Shown here: in pieces, positions 18,303-26,115 of the stretch | Numbering within the stretch: the first letter of the stretch is position 1 | How the letters are laid out: each line of letters opens with the position of its first letter | Assembly: GCF_007991215.1 (NCBI RefSeq) | Contig: NZ_BJXX01000057.1 | Span: forward strand, 1-64,000 | Reading direction: 5' to 3' | Source of the DNA: Aneurinibacillus danicus | GTDB lineage: Bacteria; Bacillota; Bacilli; Aneurinibacillales; Aneurinibacillaceae | DNA: 64,000 nt | The notes under the pieces: model-generated | What the model was told of the DNA's origin: nothing | The model's input: only the letters and a program-made list of their open reading frames with translations | Databases searched by the model: none | Made by a program: the position numbers and the translations under genes

Positions 18303-19196
18303 ATGTTCTATTTACCGGAGACTCGATTTGATTTTGGCGGTGACGAATATATTTATGCTGAGATATCGCGGGAGATGAGCATCGAGATCAATTTTAAAGT
18401 TCAGGCTATCACACGGGAAATTATCCGGCGTCGTCTGCCCGGAGTCATAGAAGTCTGTCCGGCCAATACCGGGTATCTTGTCCAATATGAGCCGGAAAAG
18501 GTATCCCCCTACAAACTGCTGGAAATTATCCGTGAAATCGACGCCCGTTACAGCGATTTCTCCGCACTAACGCTGCCTTCCCGCATGATTGAAATACCGA
18601 TTTGGTATAATGATCCGATTACATACGAGTATGCGGCCAAATTCCGTGATCGTCATCAGAATCCCGGCGGCTCTAACTTCGAGTTTGTTATGAAAATTAA
18701 TGGATTTACCGAGCCCGAACCTTTTATCGAGGCTCACACCGCTACTCCATTTTTGGTAACGATGATGGGCTTCCTGCCGGGAACCGTGTGGGAATATCCC
18801 CTTGAAACAAGAAAAGACCATGTACTGCAGGCGCCCAAATATTTAAGCCCACGCACGGACACACCAATGCGGGCGGTTGGGATTGGCGGTGCATTTACCG
18901 TAATCTATCCCACGGCAGGCTCAGGTTCCTATCAACTCATCGGTATGTCCGCCATACCGGTCTATGCGGCAGAGCCGCAGACGGTCGCTATGCTGGGCGG
19001 GCGTTTTCTGGGTAAACCAGGGGATATTTGGAAACATCGCAGCATAACGGAGAATGAATACCATAAAATTTTAAGGGAAGTCGAAGAAGGTTCATACCGC
19101 CCCACCATACGTGAGATCGAGTTTAAACCAGCCGATTTTCTTGCGCATGGAAGCGACTATTTGCAAATCTTGTTGAAGGAAGGAGGGTTTGCATGA
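18303..19196 (+). CDS. 5-oxoprolinase subunit B family protein, copy 1
   Basis: A 297-residue KipI/PxpB (allophanate hydrolase subunit 1-like) protein. Known Pxp complexes (PxpA, PxpB, PxpC) hydrolyse 5-oxoproline to glutamate with ATP. Family motifs: FGGDEYIYAEIS, EVCPANTGYLVQYEP, EIPIWYND, GFLPGTVWEY, GGAFTVIYPTAGSGSYQLIGMS. At 297 residues it is longer than the about 230-residue PxpB of E. coli, with an extra C-terminal segment. It overlaps pxpC copy 1 by 4 bp (ATGA). Closely similar to the 20391-21290 gene. Confidence 0.85.
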   Translation: MFYLPETRFDFGGDEYIYAEISREMSIEINFKVQAITREIIRRRLPGVIEVCPANTGYLVQYEPEKVSPYKLLEIIREIDARYSDFSALTLPSRMIEIPIWYNDPITYEYAAKFRDRHQNPGGSNFEFVMKINGFTEPEPFIEAHTATPFLVTMMGFLPGTVWEYPLETRKDHVLQAPKYLSPRTDTPMRAVGIGGAFTVIYPTAGSGSYQLIGMSAIPVYAAEPQTVAMLGGRFLGKPGDIWKHRSITENEYHKILREVEEGSYRPTIREIEFKPADFLAHGSDYLQILLKEGGFA

Positions 19197-20167
19197 TTCA
19201 TGTACTTGAAGGCGGCCTGCTGACCACCGTGCAAGATGCCGGTCGCTTTGGTTACTATAGTCAAGGAGTTGCGCCCGCCGGTGCAGCCGACCCGTTCTCG
19301 TTTACGGTTGCCAACTGGCTGGTCGGGAATGAAGCGAATGCCGCCGCACTGGAGGTTATGCTGAGAGGCCCGCGCCTGGCCTTCGAAGAAGAAACCGTAA
19401 TTGCCGTCACCGGTGCTCCGTGCCGTCCACACCTCAACACGGAAGAAATTCCGATGTGGGAAGCGATAGCCGTACGCAAAGGCGATGTGCTTTCGTTCAA
19501 ACATACGAGAGGTGGGGTCCATGCCTACATAGCAGTGGCAGGGCAAATCGAGGTGCCGCCCGATCTGGATAGCCGCTCTACTTATTTAGCGAGCCGTATC
19601 GGCGGATTCGGAGGCCGTGCGCTGCGGAATGGAGATCGCTTGCCAGTCGGTTCGCTTCCCTCTATCTTGAATCGAAGGGGTAAAGTAGTGCCCGAATCAC
19701 TGCGTCCGGTCTTCGCTCCTTCCTTTGATATTCACTTCATTATGGGCATCCGTTCCGATAAGCTGTCAGATGAAGGATTGAAACAATTTTTGAACACGGA
19801 GTGGAGAATCTCCACAGAATCGAACCGGACAGGTTACCGTTTTAAGGATGGTCGTATCCCGTTTGCACCGGGTGATCCTCCTTTCGGCGCCGGTAACAAT
19901 CCGTCCAATGTCGTCGATTATATTTATCCGGTTGGCTCCATTCTCATTCCGAATGAGCAGGAGATCATCGTCCTGCTGAATGACACTCCGACAGGCGGTG
20001 GCTATGTAAGTGTTGGCACAGTCATCCGTCAGGATTTGGGCAGGATCGCTCAATCCATGCCGAATGCAACAGTGCGCTTTGTCGCCGTAACGCTGGAGCA
20101 GGCATTGGAACTTCGGAAGCAATATCGGCATACACTTCTACAAATAAAAGACTCTCTCTTATCGTAG
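19193..20167 (+). CDS. 5-oxoprolinase subunit C family protein, copy 1
   Basis: A 324-residue KipA/PxpC (biotin-dependent carboxyltransferase-like, allophanate hydrolase subunit 2) protein that pairs with PxpB. Motifs: LTTVQDAGRFGYYSQGVAPAGA, VTGAPCRPHLN, GGVHAYIAVAGQI, PFGAGNNPSNVVDYIYPVGSI, LNDTPTGGGYVSVGTV. A terminator follows, so this pair forms a transcript with the activator gene. The second pair downstream is separately promoted. Confidence 0.87.
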   Translation: MIHVLEGGLLTTVQDAGRFGYYSQGVAPAGAADPFSFTVANWLVGNEANAAALEVMLRGPRLAFEEETVIAVTGAPCRPHLNTEEIPMWEAIAVRKGDVLSFKHTRGGVHAYIAVAGQIEVPPDLDSRSTYLASRIGGFGGRALRNGDRLPVGSLPSILNRRGKVVPESLRPVFAPSFDIHFIMGIRSDKLSDEGLKQFLNTEWRISTESNRTGYRFKDGRIPFAPGDPPFGAGNNPSNVVDYIYPVGSILIPNEQEIIVLLNDTPTGGGYVSVGTVIRQDLGRIAQSMPNATVRFVAVTLEQALELRKQYRHTLLQIKDSLLS

Positions 20168-20170
20168 TCG

Positions 20171-20197
20171 GCAGGCATTTCAACGCCTGTCTTTTTT
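20171..20197 (+). terminator. Terminator after pxpC copy 1
   Basis: CAGGC/GCCTG stem, eight-base loop, then TCTTTTTT. Its T-run merges into the first activator-site palindrome. Confidence 0.65.
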
Positions 20198-20228
20198 CAT
20201 TTTTGAAATTTATCTTTCATTTTTGAAA
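20195..20228. promoter_or_regulatory. Tandem upstream activator sites
   Basis: Two identical perfect palindromes TTTCATTTTTGAAA at 20195-20208 and 20215-20228, centres 20 bp apart (about two helix turns), ending 40 bp before the -24 box. The position and symmetry fit enhancer sites for the activator encoded at 16253. Confidence 0.65.
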
Positions 20229-20267
20229 CATCTCTTTTTCTTTTCCGTAAAAATCAAGCGTTTGCAT

Positions 20268-20284
20268 TTGGCATTAAATTTGCA
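20268..20284 (+). promoter_or_regulatory. Sigma-54 promoter of the second pxp operon
   Basis: TTGGCATTAAATTTGCA: GG at 20270-20271 and GC at 20282-20283 with canonical spacing; matches the TGGCA-N6-TTGCA consensus closely. Confidence 0.85.
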
Positions 20285-20390
20285 ATTAACTAAATAATAA
20301 AGAAAAGATGAATGCACACGTCCAGGTTGAGCATTCTATAACCGAGTTAGTCAACCGTATTGAGTTCGCAAACCAAAAGGAGACGATGCT

Positions 20391-21290
20391 ATGAACACCA
20401 TGGAGAAATTGACGACCCGCTTCACTTTCGGGGGCGACGAATTTATCTATGCCGAAGTATCGCGGGCAATGAACGTAGAAGCCAATTTTAAAGTGCTGGC
20501 AGTCACGGATGAAATCCGCCGCTGCAATATTCCGGGCGTAACAGAGATTTGTCCGGCCAATGCCTCCTATCTTATCCGCTATAATCCGGATATTATCCGC
20601 CCTCTTGACCTGCTCGATGTCCTGAGAGAAATCGATGAACAAAAAAGCGACATTTCTGGACTAACGCTTCAATCACGCGTCGTAGAAATTCCGATCTGGT
20701 ATGACGATCCGATTACAAAGGAATGCGCCGCAAAATTCAAAGACCGCCATCAAGATCCGTCCGTAAGTAATTTGGAATTTGTTATGAAAATCAACGGTTT
20801 CAAGGATAAAGAAGACTTTATCCACGCGCATTCGTCGGCGCCGTACCTTGTCTCTATGGTCGGCTTCGTACCGGGCACGGCGTGGGAATTTCCGCTCGGC
20901 GTACCGCAGGAGAATATCATCGAAGCGCCGAAGTACCTTCGTCCGCGCACCCAGACACCGGCGCGCGCTATCTCGATGGCCGGCGCATTCACAGTTATCT
21001 ATCCGGTGGCCGGACCGGGCGGCTACCAGCTCATCGGCATGTCCGCTGTCCCTGTCTATGATCCGGAACAGAAGCTCGAAGATTTGAAAGACACTCTTAT
21101 CCTGGCAAAAGCGGGTGACATATGGAAACACCGTCCGATCGATGAAAGTGAATATAATAAGATTGTCGCTGAAGTTGAAGCGGGCACCTACCGCTACAAC
21201 ATTAAATCTATAGAGTTCTCACCGGAAGAATACTTCGCCAAGACGCAGCAGTACCTTAATGAACTAACGGAGGGGATCGCCTATGCTTAA
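20391..21290 (+). CDS. 5-oxoprolinase subunit B family protein, copy 2
   Basis: A 299-residue paralogue of the 18303 gene with the same motifs (FGGDEFIYAEVS, EICPANASYLIRYNP, EIPIWYDDP, GFVPGTAWEFP, GGYQLIGMS). First gene of the sigma-54-dependent transcript pxpB2-pxpC2-pxpA. It overlaps pxpC copy 2 by 8 bp. Because it is joined to the only pxpA in the window, this is the copy most likely to form the working 5-oxoprolinase. Confidence 0.87.
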   Translation: MNTMEKLTTRFTFGGDEFIYAEVSRAMNVEANFKVLAVTDEIRRCNIPGVTEICPANASYLIRYNPDIIRPLDLLDVLREIDEQKSDISGLTLQSRVVEIPIWYDDPITKECAAKFKDRHQDPSVSNLEFVMKINGFKDKEDFIHAHSSAPYLVSMVGFVPGTAWEFPLGVPQENIIEAPKYLRPRTQTPARAISMAGAFTVIYPVAGPGGYQLIGMSAVPVYDPEQKLEDLKDTLILAKAGDIWKHRPIDESEYNKIVAEVEAGTYRYNIKSIEFSPEEYFAKTQQYLNELTEGIAYA

Positions 21291-22284
21291 AATTTTAGAA
21301 CCAGGATTAAGCACGTCAGTACAGGATTTGGGACGCTTCGGCTACTATCATATGGGCATGCCTCCTTCCGGCGCGTTGGACCGCTATTCGTTTCAACTCG
21401 GCAACCTGATTGTCGGCAATCCTTACAATACGGCTGCGCTGGAAATTACATTTATTGGTCCGAAAATCGAATTTCAGCAGGAGATGGTAATTGCACTAAC
21501 CGGCGCGTACGTAAAGCCGCTCGTCAACGGCCAGGAAATTCCAATGTGGCAGGCTGTACGTGTCCGGGAAGGCGACGTGATTTCCTTTACGTTTACGCAG
21601 GGAGGTGCACGCGCATACCTGTGCGTGGCCGGAGGCATCGACGTACCGGAAAGATTGGGAAGCCGCTCAACGTACCTGCTCTGCCAGTTCGGCGGCTACG
21701 AAGGCAGAAAATTGGAACAAGGCGACATTCTACACACTGGCAATCCCCGGCAGAGTCTGAATGCCATTGAAGGCAGAGCATTACCGGAAGAGTTATGGTG
21801 GAAGCAAAACAAGCCGGTTGAACTTCGTGTTGTAACCGGCCTGTGCAGCTATAAAGTGCAGCCGGACAGCCTGTTTAACTTTCTTATGGAGGAGTGGACC
21901 GTTTCTACGGAAGCGGATCGGGTAGGATACCGGTATAAAGGAAACAGTCCGCTTACGTTTAAAGATATACCACAGCCGTTTGGCGCCGGTGACAATCCGT
22001 CCAATGTCGTCGATATGGGCTATCCGGTCGGCTCCATCCAGGTTCCGAATGGAGAAGAACCCATTATTTTGTTAAACGACGCCGTAACAGGCGGCGGGTA
22101 TATGACAGTAGCGACTGTGATCAGTGTCGACCTGCCCAAAGTGGCACAATCTCTTCCCGGTACACCAACCCGTTTTCTCTCAGTGAGCATTGAACAGGCG
22201 ATGGCAGCCCGCCAGGAAGAACAACGAAAATTCCGGTATGCGGAAGAAATTCTTGCATCACATCAACGGTATCAAACAAGTTAA
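21283..22284 (+). CDS. 5-oxoprolinase subunit C family protein, copy 2
   Basis: A 333-residue paralogue of the 19193 gene: STSVQDLGRFGYYHMGMPPSGALD, LTGAYVKPLVNGQEIPMWQAV, QGGARAYLCVAGGIDVPERLGSRSTY, PFGAGDNPSNVVDMGYPVGSI, LNDAVTGGGYMTVATV. It should form the ATP-dependent ring-opening unit with PxpB. It carries a slightly longer C terminus than copy 1. It is followed 27 bp later by pxpA. Confidence 0.88.
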   Translation: MLKILEPGLSTSVQDLGRFGYYHMGMPPSGALDRYSFQLGNLIVGNPYNTAALEITFIGPKIEFQQEMVIALTGAYVKPLVNGQEIPMWQAVRVREGDVISFTFTQGGARAYLCVAGGIDVPERLGSRSTYLLCQFGGYEGRKLEQGDILHTGNPRQSLNAIEGRALPEELWWKQNKPVELRVVTGLCSYKVQPDSLFNFLMEEWTVSTEADRVGYRYKGNSPLTFKDIPQPFGAGDNPSNVVDMGYPVGSIQVPNGEEPIILLNDAVTGGGYMTVATVISVDLPKVAQSLPGTPTRFLSVSIEQAMAARQEEQRKFRYAEEILASHQRYQTS

Positions 22285-22311
22285 ATAAATCGAAAGAGGA
22301 GCGTCACGAAG

Positions 22312-23082
22312 ATGTTAATCGATATTAACTGCGATATGGGTGAAAGCTTTGGCATGTACGAACTGGGGAACGACGAGAAAATGATGAAGTATGTAAGCAC
22401 AATTAATGTAGCCTGCGGGTATCACGCAGGCGATCCGCTGGTAATGCGCCGGACGGTAGAACTGGCGAAGCAATACGGGATTAACGTAGGCGCCCATCCG
22501 GGATTTCCGGATTTGATGGGCTTTGGACGGAGACGGATGACCGCAACGGCGGAAGAGGTAGAAAATTATATACTGTATCAGGTCGGGGCCCTGCAAGCGT
22601 TCCTGCACGCATACGATATGGAACTGTCCCATATCAAGCCGCATGGCGCTATGTATATGATGGCCATGGAAAACGACGATTTAGCCCAGGCAGTGCTTAA
22701 TGCGACCGAAAAAATTGATAAACGTCTGCCGCTGTTCGCCTTAAATAACTCGTCGCTGGCTCGCCTTGGACAGGAGCAAGGCTTCAATATTGTATTCGAA
22801 GTGTACGCCGATCGTGAACACGATGAAACCGGAAGTATCGTCATGACACGTAAAGGCGCAGATTACTCCGATATGAACGAACGGGCCCGCCGCGTCGTAC
22901 GGATGGTGAAGGAAGGCAAAGTCATTACACATGATGGCAAAGATATCTCTCTGAAAGCGGAAACGGTATGCATTCACGGGGATCATCCGGATGCGCCGAA
23001 GCTGGCAGAAGCCATCATTACACATTTGAGAAACGAAAACATCGACATTAAAGCCGGGTTTCTCGCAAATCAGACCCAGTAA
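22312..23082 (+). CDS. pxpA: 5-oxoprolinase subunit A (LamB/YcsF family)
   Basis: A 256-residue LamB/YcsF TIM-barrel protein, subunit A of 5-oxoprolinase, which performs the hydrolysis step. Motifs: DINCDMGESFGMYELGND, INVACGYHAGDP, GAHPGFPDLMGFGRR, LSHIKPHGAMY, CIHGDHPDAPKLAEAI. Ribosome binding site AAAGAGGAG. Last gene of the operon; a strong hairpin follows. Confidence 0.94.
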   Translation: MLIDINCDMGESFGMYELGNDEKMMKYVSTINVACGYHAGDPLVMRRTVELAKQYGINVGAHPGFPDLMGFGRRRMTATAEEVENYILYQVGALQAFLHAYDMELSHIKPHGAMYMMAMENDDLAQAVLNATEKIDKRLPLFALNNSSLARLGQEQGFNIVFEVYADREHDETGSIVMTRKGADYSDMNERARRVVRMVKEGKVITHDGKDISLKAETVCIHGDHPDAPKLAEAIITHLRNENIDIKAGFLANQTQ

Positions 23083-23114
23083 TCGGGCTATTCACTTTTT
23101 CCACACTATAAGCA

Positions 23115-23151
23115 AAGGCACAGTGGAATTCCGACTGTGCCTTCATTTTTT
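23115..23151. terminator. Bidirectional terminator between pxpA and cysC
   Basis: Perfect 10-bp stem AAGGCACAGT/ACTGTGCCTT, nine-base loop, then CATTTTTT on the plus strand; the minus side can also serve the converging cysC. Confidence 0.8.
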
Positions 23152-23752
23152 ATAGAATTATCTTTTTTTCAAGATACTCTACAACCTGCTCAGCACAGGC
23201 ATCGAGCGATCTCGTATCCGTCTCAATGATAAGCTCCGGGCTTTCAGGCTCTTCGTAAGGAGCAGAGATTCCCGTAAACTCCGGGATCCCGCCTGCTCTC
23301 GCTTTTTTGTATAAACCTTTTGGATCACGCTTCTCGCATTCTTCGATCGCGCATTTCACATAGATTTCAATAAATTCGCCATCTTCTACCAGGCTACGGG
23401 CCAGCTCCCGGTCTGCACGATACGGAGAAATGAAAGCCGTCAGCACAATAACACCTGCATCGACAAACAATTTTGATACTTCACCGATCCGGCGGATATT
23501 TTCCGTCCGATCCTCCGGAGTAAATCCGAGATCTTTGTTAATACCATGTCGAATATTGTCTCCATCTAGCAGGTATGTGCGCAACCCTTTCTCATATAGC
23601 CTGCGCTCCACTTCGTTGGCCAGCGTCGATTTTCCTGCGCCTGACAGGCCTGTGAACCATAGTACCGCACTTTTATGTCCATTTTTCCGCTGACGATCCT
23701 GTTTCGTTACATTCGTCTGGTGCCAGATAATGTTTGCGTTATGGGACGCCAT
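23150..23752 (-). CDS. cysC: Adenylylsulfate kinase
   Basis: A 200-residue APS kinase making PAPS from APS and ATP. P-loop GLSGAGKST, then [44 protein letters not shown] and the lid region [12 protein letters not shown]. Last gene of the SAM-riboswitch operon; ribosome binding site GGGAGGAG. Since the neighbouring CysH has the cysteine pattern of an APS reductase, PAPS may serve sulfotransfer or regulation rather than being essential for reduction. Confidence 0.95.
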   Translation of the reverse strand: MASHNANIIWHQTNVTKQDRQRKNGHKSAVLWFTGLSGAGKSTLANEVERRLYEKGLRTYLLDGDNIRHGINKDLGFTPEDRTENIRRIGEVSKLFVDAGVIVLTAFISPYRADRELARSLVEDGEFIEIYVKCAIEECEKRDPKGLYKKARAGGIPEFTGISAPYEEPESPELIIETDTRSLDACAEQVVEYLEKKIIL

Positions 23753-23780
23753 AATGCTCTACTCCTCCCTACTCGCTCCG

Positions 23781-24926
23781 TTATTTGCCTACAGCTACTT
23801 TCATGCCACGAATCAGCACTTCCACCACTTCCGGACGACTAAACTCCGGCGGCGGCGCCTCGCCCTGGCTCAGCATCTCCCTTACCTTGGTACCGGATAA
23901 GTGCAAATGATCTTCCGAACTATGCGGGCACGTCTTGGCTGACGCCATGTTGCCGCATTTCTTACAATAGAAGCTGTGTTCAAAAAACAACGGTGTAATT
24001 CCCAGTTCATCCGCCGTAAAGTCTGAGAAAATCAGCTGTGCGTCATAGGTGCCGTAATAATTACCGACGCCAGCATGGTCGCGCCCGACAATAAAATGGG
24101 TGCAGCCGTAATTCTTGCGCACCAACGCATGAAAAATCGCTTCACGCGGTCCTGCATAGCGCATTGCCGCCGGGAACACGGCCAGGAAAACACGGTCTGA
24201 CGGATAATAATTTTTTAGCAGCACCTGATAGCTTTCCATCCTGATGTCAGCTGGAATATCATCCGCTTTCGTCTCCCCAACCAGTGGATTCAAAAACAGT
24301 CCGTCGACAATCTCAAGTGCAGTCTTCTGAATGTATTCATGCGCACGATGCACCGGGTTGCGCGTCTGGAAGCCAACTACCGTTTTCCATCCCCGCTTTT
24401 CGAATACCGCCCGCGTCTCGCCAGGATCAAGGTAAAACTCTTTAAACTGGTTTTTTTCCGGACGCTTTACCAGCGTAATCGGGCCTGCTACATAAACGGC
24501 CGGACGGCTCCACAGCTTTTTGACGCCCGGATGCGCCAATTCAGTGGTACCATATACATTCTGCGCTTCTACTTCTTTATCCGGCGTATACAGCTCTGCC
24601 ACTTCGATAACGCCATAAACCGCGCCCTGATAAACTAACTTGACCGTATCTCCGGGCGCAAGCCGCGCAGCTGTCTCTTCCGTCACCGGCAGTGTAATGG
24701 GAATACTCCATACCGTGCCATCGGCCAGGCGCATCGTATGCACCACTCTCTTATAATCTTCTTCTCCGAGAAATCCAGTCAGCGGGCTGTACGCCCCGAT
24801 TGCGAGCAATTCCAAATCCGACAACGCGAATGCATCCAGCTCGATTTCCTTTGTTATTTTGCCTGTGTCATATGAGAAATTGATACGGTTGACCAGCGTA
24901 CCGCCATGCGGTTGATTTGTGCTCAT
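23781..24926 (-). CDS. sat: Sulfate adenylyltransferase (ATP sulfurylase)
   Basis: A 381-residue homo-oligomeric-type Sat, forming APS from sulfate and ATP. Active-site motifs: [15 protein letters not shown] (Q-x-R-N and H-x-x-H), [12 protein letters not shown], and a C-terminal [13 protein letters not shown]. Four cysteines in [18 protein letters not shown] suggest the structural zinc site found in bacterial Sat. Ribosome binding site AAAAGGAGT. It lies between cysH and cysC. Confidence 0.95.
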   Translation of the reverse strand: MSTNQPHGGTLVNRINFSYDTGKITKEIELDAFALSDLELLAIGAYSPLTGFLGEEDYKRVVHTMRLADGTVWSIPITLPVTEETAARLAPGDTVKLVYQGAVYGVIEVAELYTPDKEVEAQNVYGTTELAHPGVKKLWSRPAVYVAGPITLVKRPEKNQFKEFYLDPGETRAVFEKRGWKTVVGFQTRNPVHRAHEYIQKTALEIVDGLFLNPLVGETKADDIPADIRMESYQVLLKNYYPSDRVFLAVFPAAMRYAGPREAIFHALVRKNYGCTHFIVGRDHAGVGNYYGTYDAQLIFSDFTADELGITPLFFEHSFYCKKCGNMASAKTCPHSSEDHLHLSGTKVREMLSQGEAPPPEFSRPEVVEVLIRGMKVAVGK

Positions 24927-24964
24927 GTAGGGTTACTCCTTTTCTATTCTACTGTATAAGACGA

Positions 24965-25681
24965 TTATTGATGCAGGCCGCATTCTGTCTTGTGGCTTCC
25001 GCTCCAGCGGCCGGCACGGGAATCTCCTCCGCCTTCCACCGGTAAGGTACAGTATTCGCATCCGATACTCGGATAGCCTTTGTCATGCAACTCGTTGTAC
25101 GGAAGATGATATAGTTTGATGTAGTTCCATACGTCGTCCCATTTCCAATGAATCAGCGGACAAATTTTAATGGACTCAAAGCGGCGGTCGATATTGACAA
25201 ACTGCGTATGAGCGCGAGTCGGAGATTGCTCCCGCCTCAGTCCCGACAGCCAGGCGACCGCGCCCTGCAGCACCTCTTCGAGAGGTTGAAGCTTCCGCAG
25301 CCTACAGCACATATCCGGATCGGTCTTCCACAATTCCGGTCCGTATTGCGCCGCCTGTTCCTCCGCGGAAAGCGACGGCTCCTTCATCTCGATGCGCAAC
25401 TTAGGATATTTGGCTTTAACGCGCTTGATTACCTCATATGTTTCCTTGAAGTGAAAGTGCGTATCAAGAAACACAATCCGTGCGTCAGGACGTACCCGAC
25501 TGATTAAATCAACCAGCACCATCCCCTCCGCACCGAAACTACAGGCGTATACCAATCCGTCACCGAATTGACCGTACGCCCACTTCAATACGTCCAACGC
25601 ATCCTTATTCTCCAGCTCTTTATTAACCGCTTCGAATCGTTCGGTCGTTAGTGTCTTATAAGAAAGCAGTGTATCCGACAC
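24965..25681 (-). CDS. cysH: Phosphoadenylyl/adenylyl-sulfate reductase
   Basis: A 238-residue CysH that reduces APS or PAPS to sulfite with thioredoxin. PP-loop region ACSFGAEGMVLVDLI, and cluster motif CCRLRKLQPLEE together with GCEYCTLP, i.e. CC...CxxC, which marks 4Fe-4S APS reductases; catalytic Cys in the C-terminal KTECGLH. The start is GTG 25681 with GGGAGGAGGGAG upstream. That ribosome binding site lies inside the decayed cysP remnant. Confidence 0.94.
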   Translation of the reverse strand: MSDTLLSYKTLTTERFEAVNKELENKDALDVLKWAYGQFGDGLVYACSFGAEGMVLVDLISRVRPDARIVFLDTHFHFKETYEVIKRVKAKYPKLRIEMKEPSLSAEEQAAQYGPELWKTDPDMCCRLRKLQPLEEVLQGAVAWLSGLRREQSPTRAHTQFVNIDRRFESIKICPLIHWKWDDVWNYIKLYHLPYNELHDKGYPSIGCEYCTLPVEGGGDSRAGRWSGSHKTECGLHQ

Positions 25682-25857
25682 CTAACTCCCTCCTCCCTGA
25701 TCATGAATAGTACTTTTCTCTTTGCGAATCGTATGGGACAAACTGATGGACCCGACCTTAGATTCTGCCAAAGACGAAATCCGTTTTCCGCCATTCCGCT
25801 TGCGCCGATATTCATGGCGAAAAACAGGGCTGCGGCAATAGCCACATAGATCATCAT
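25682..25857 (-). pseudogene. Remnant of a CysP-type sulfate permease
   Basis: The frame starting at ATG 25857 reads MMIYVAIAAALFFAMNIGAS followed by GMA, the N-terminal first helix and signature of PiT-family sulfate permease CysP, and then loses all resemblance: no further membrane helices, only about 50 codons before running into cysH. The ATG overlaps the stop of the gene in front (ATGA), so the start and translational coupling survive while the body of the gene has been deleted. In Bacillus, cysP belongs to the same operon. Sulfate uptake must therefore be encoded elsewhere. Confidence 0.6.
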
Positions 25858-26057
25858 AGTTCAATCACATACCCCCATCCCGCTTCAGCCGGCTTTTTTT
25901 CTACAATGGCCAGTTCTTTGATCGATTTAGACGGCAGAAAATAGCGGTCAATCTGGTTCTGTGCGCTGCGAAACGCTTCTTCTTCATTATCGTGAATCAC
26001 GACCACGGCGGCTCTCGATTCATCGCTGAAAATCACTTCAAATCGGTATGCAAACAT
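25854..26057 (-). CDS. DUF3906-like small protein of the sulfur operon
   Basis: A 67-residue protein: FAYRFEVIFSDESRAAVVVI then EEEAFRSAQNQIDRYFLPSKSIKELAIVEKKP, a small alpha/beta pattern typical of DUF3906. The ATG at 26057 is chosen over an upstream in-frame start because AAGGAAAGG lies just ahead of it and the extra upstream residues are highly charged and overlap the sulfite reductase gene. No function is known; its position between sulfite reductase and cysP suggests a link to sulfur assimilation. Confidence 0.65.
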   Translation of the reverse strand: MFAYRFEVIFSDESRAAVVVIHDNEEEAFRSAQNQIDRYFLPSKSIKELAIVEKKPAEAGWGYVIEL

Positions 26058-26115
26058 AGCCTTTACCCTTTCCTTCTCTCTCTCGTCTTCGGGCCTTCTC
26101 TTCTTTACTCTTGAT

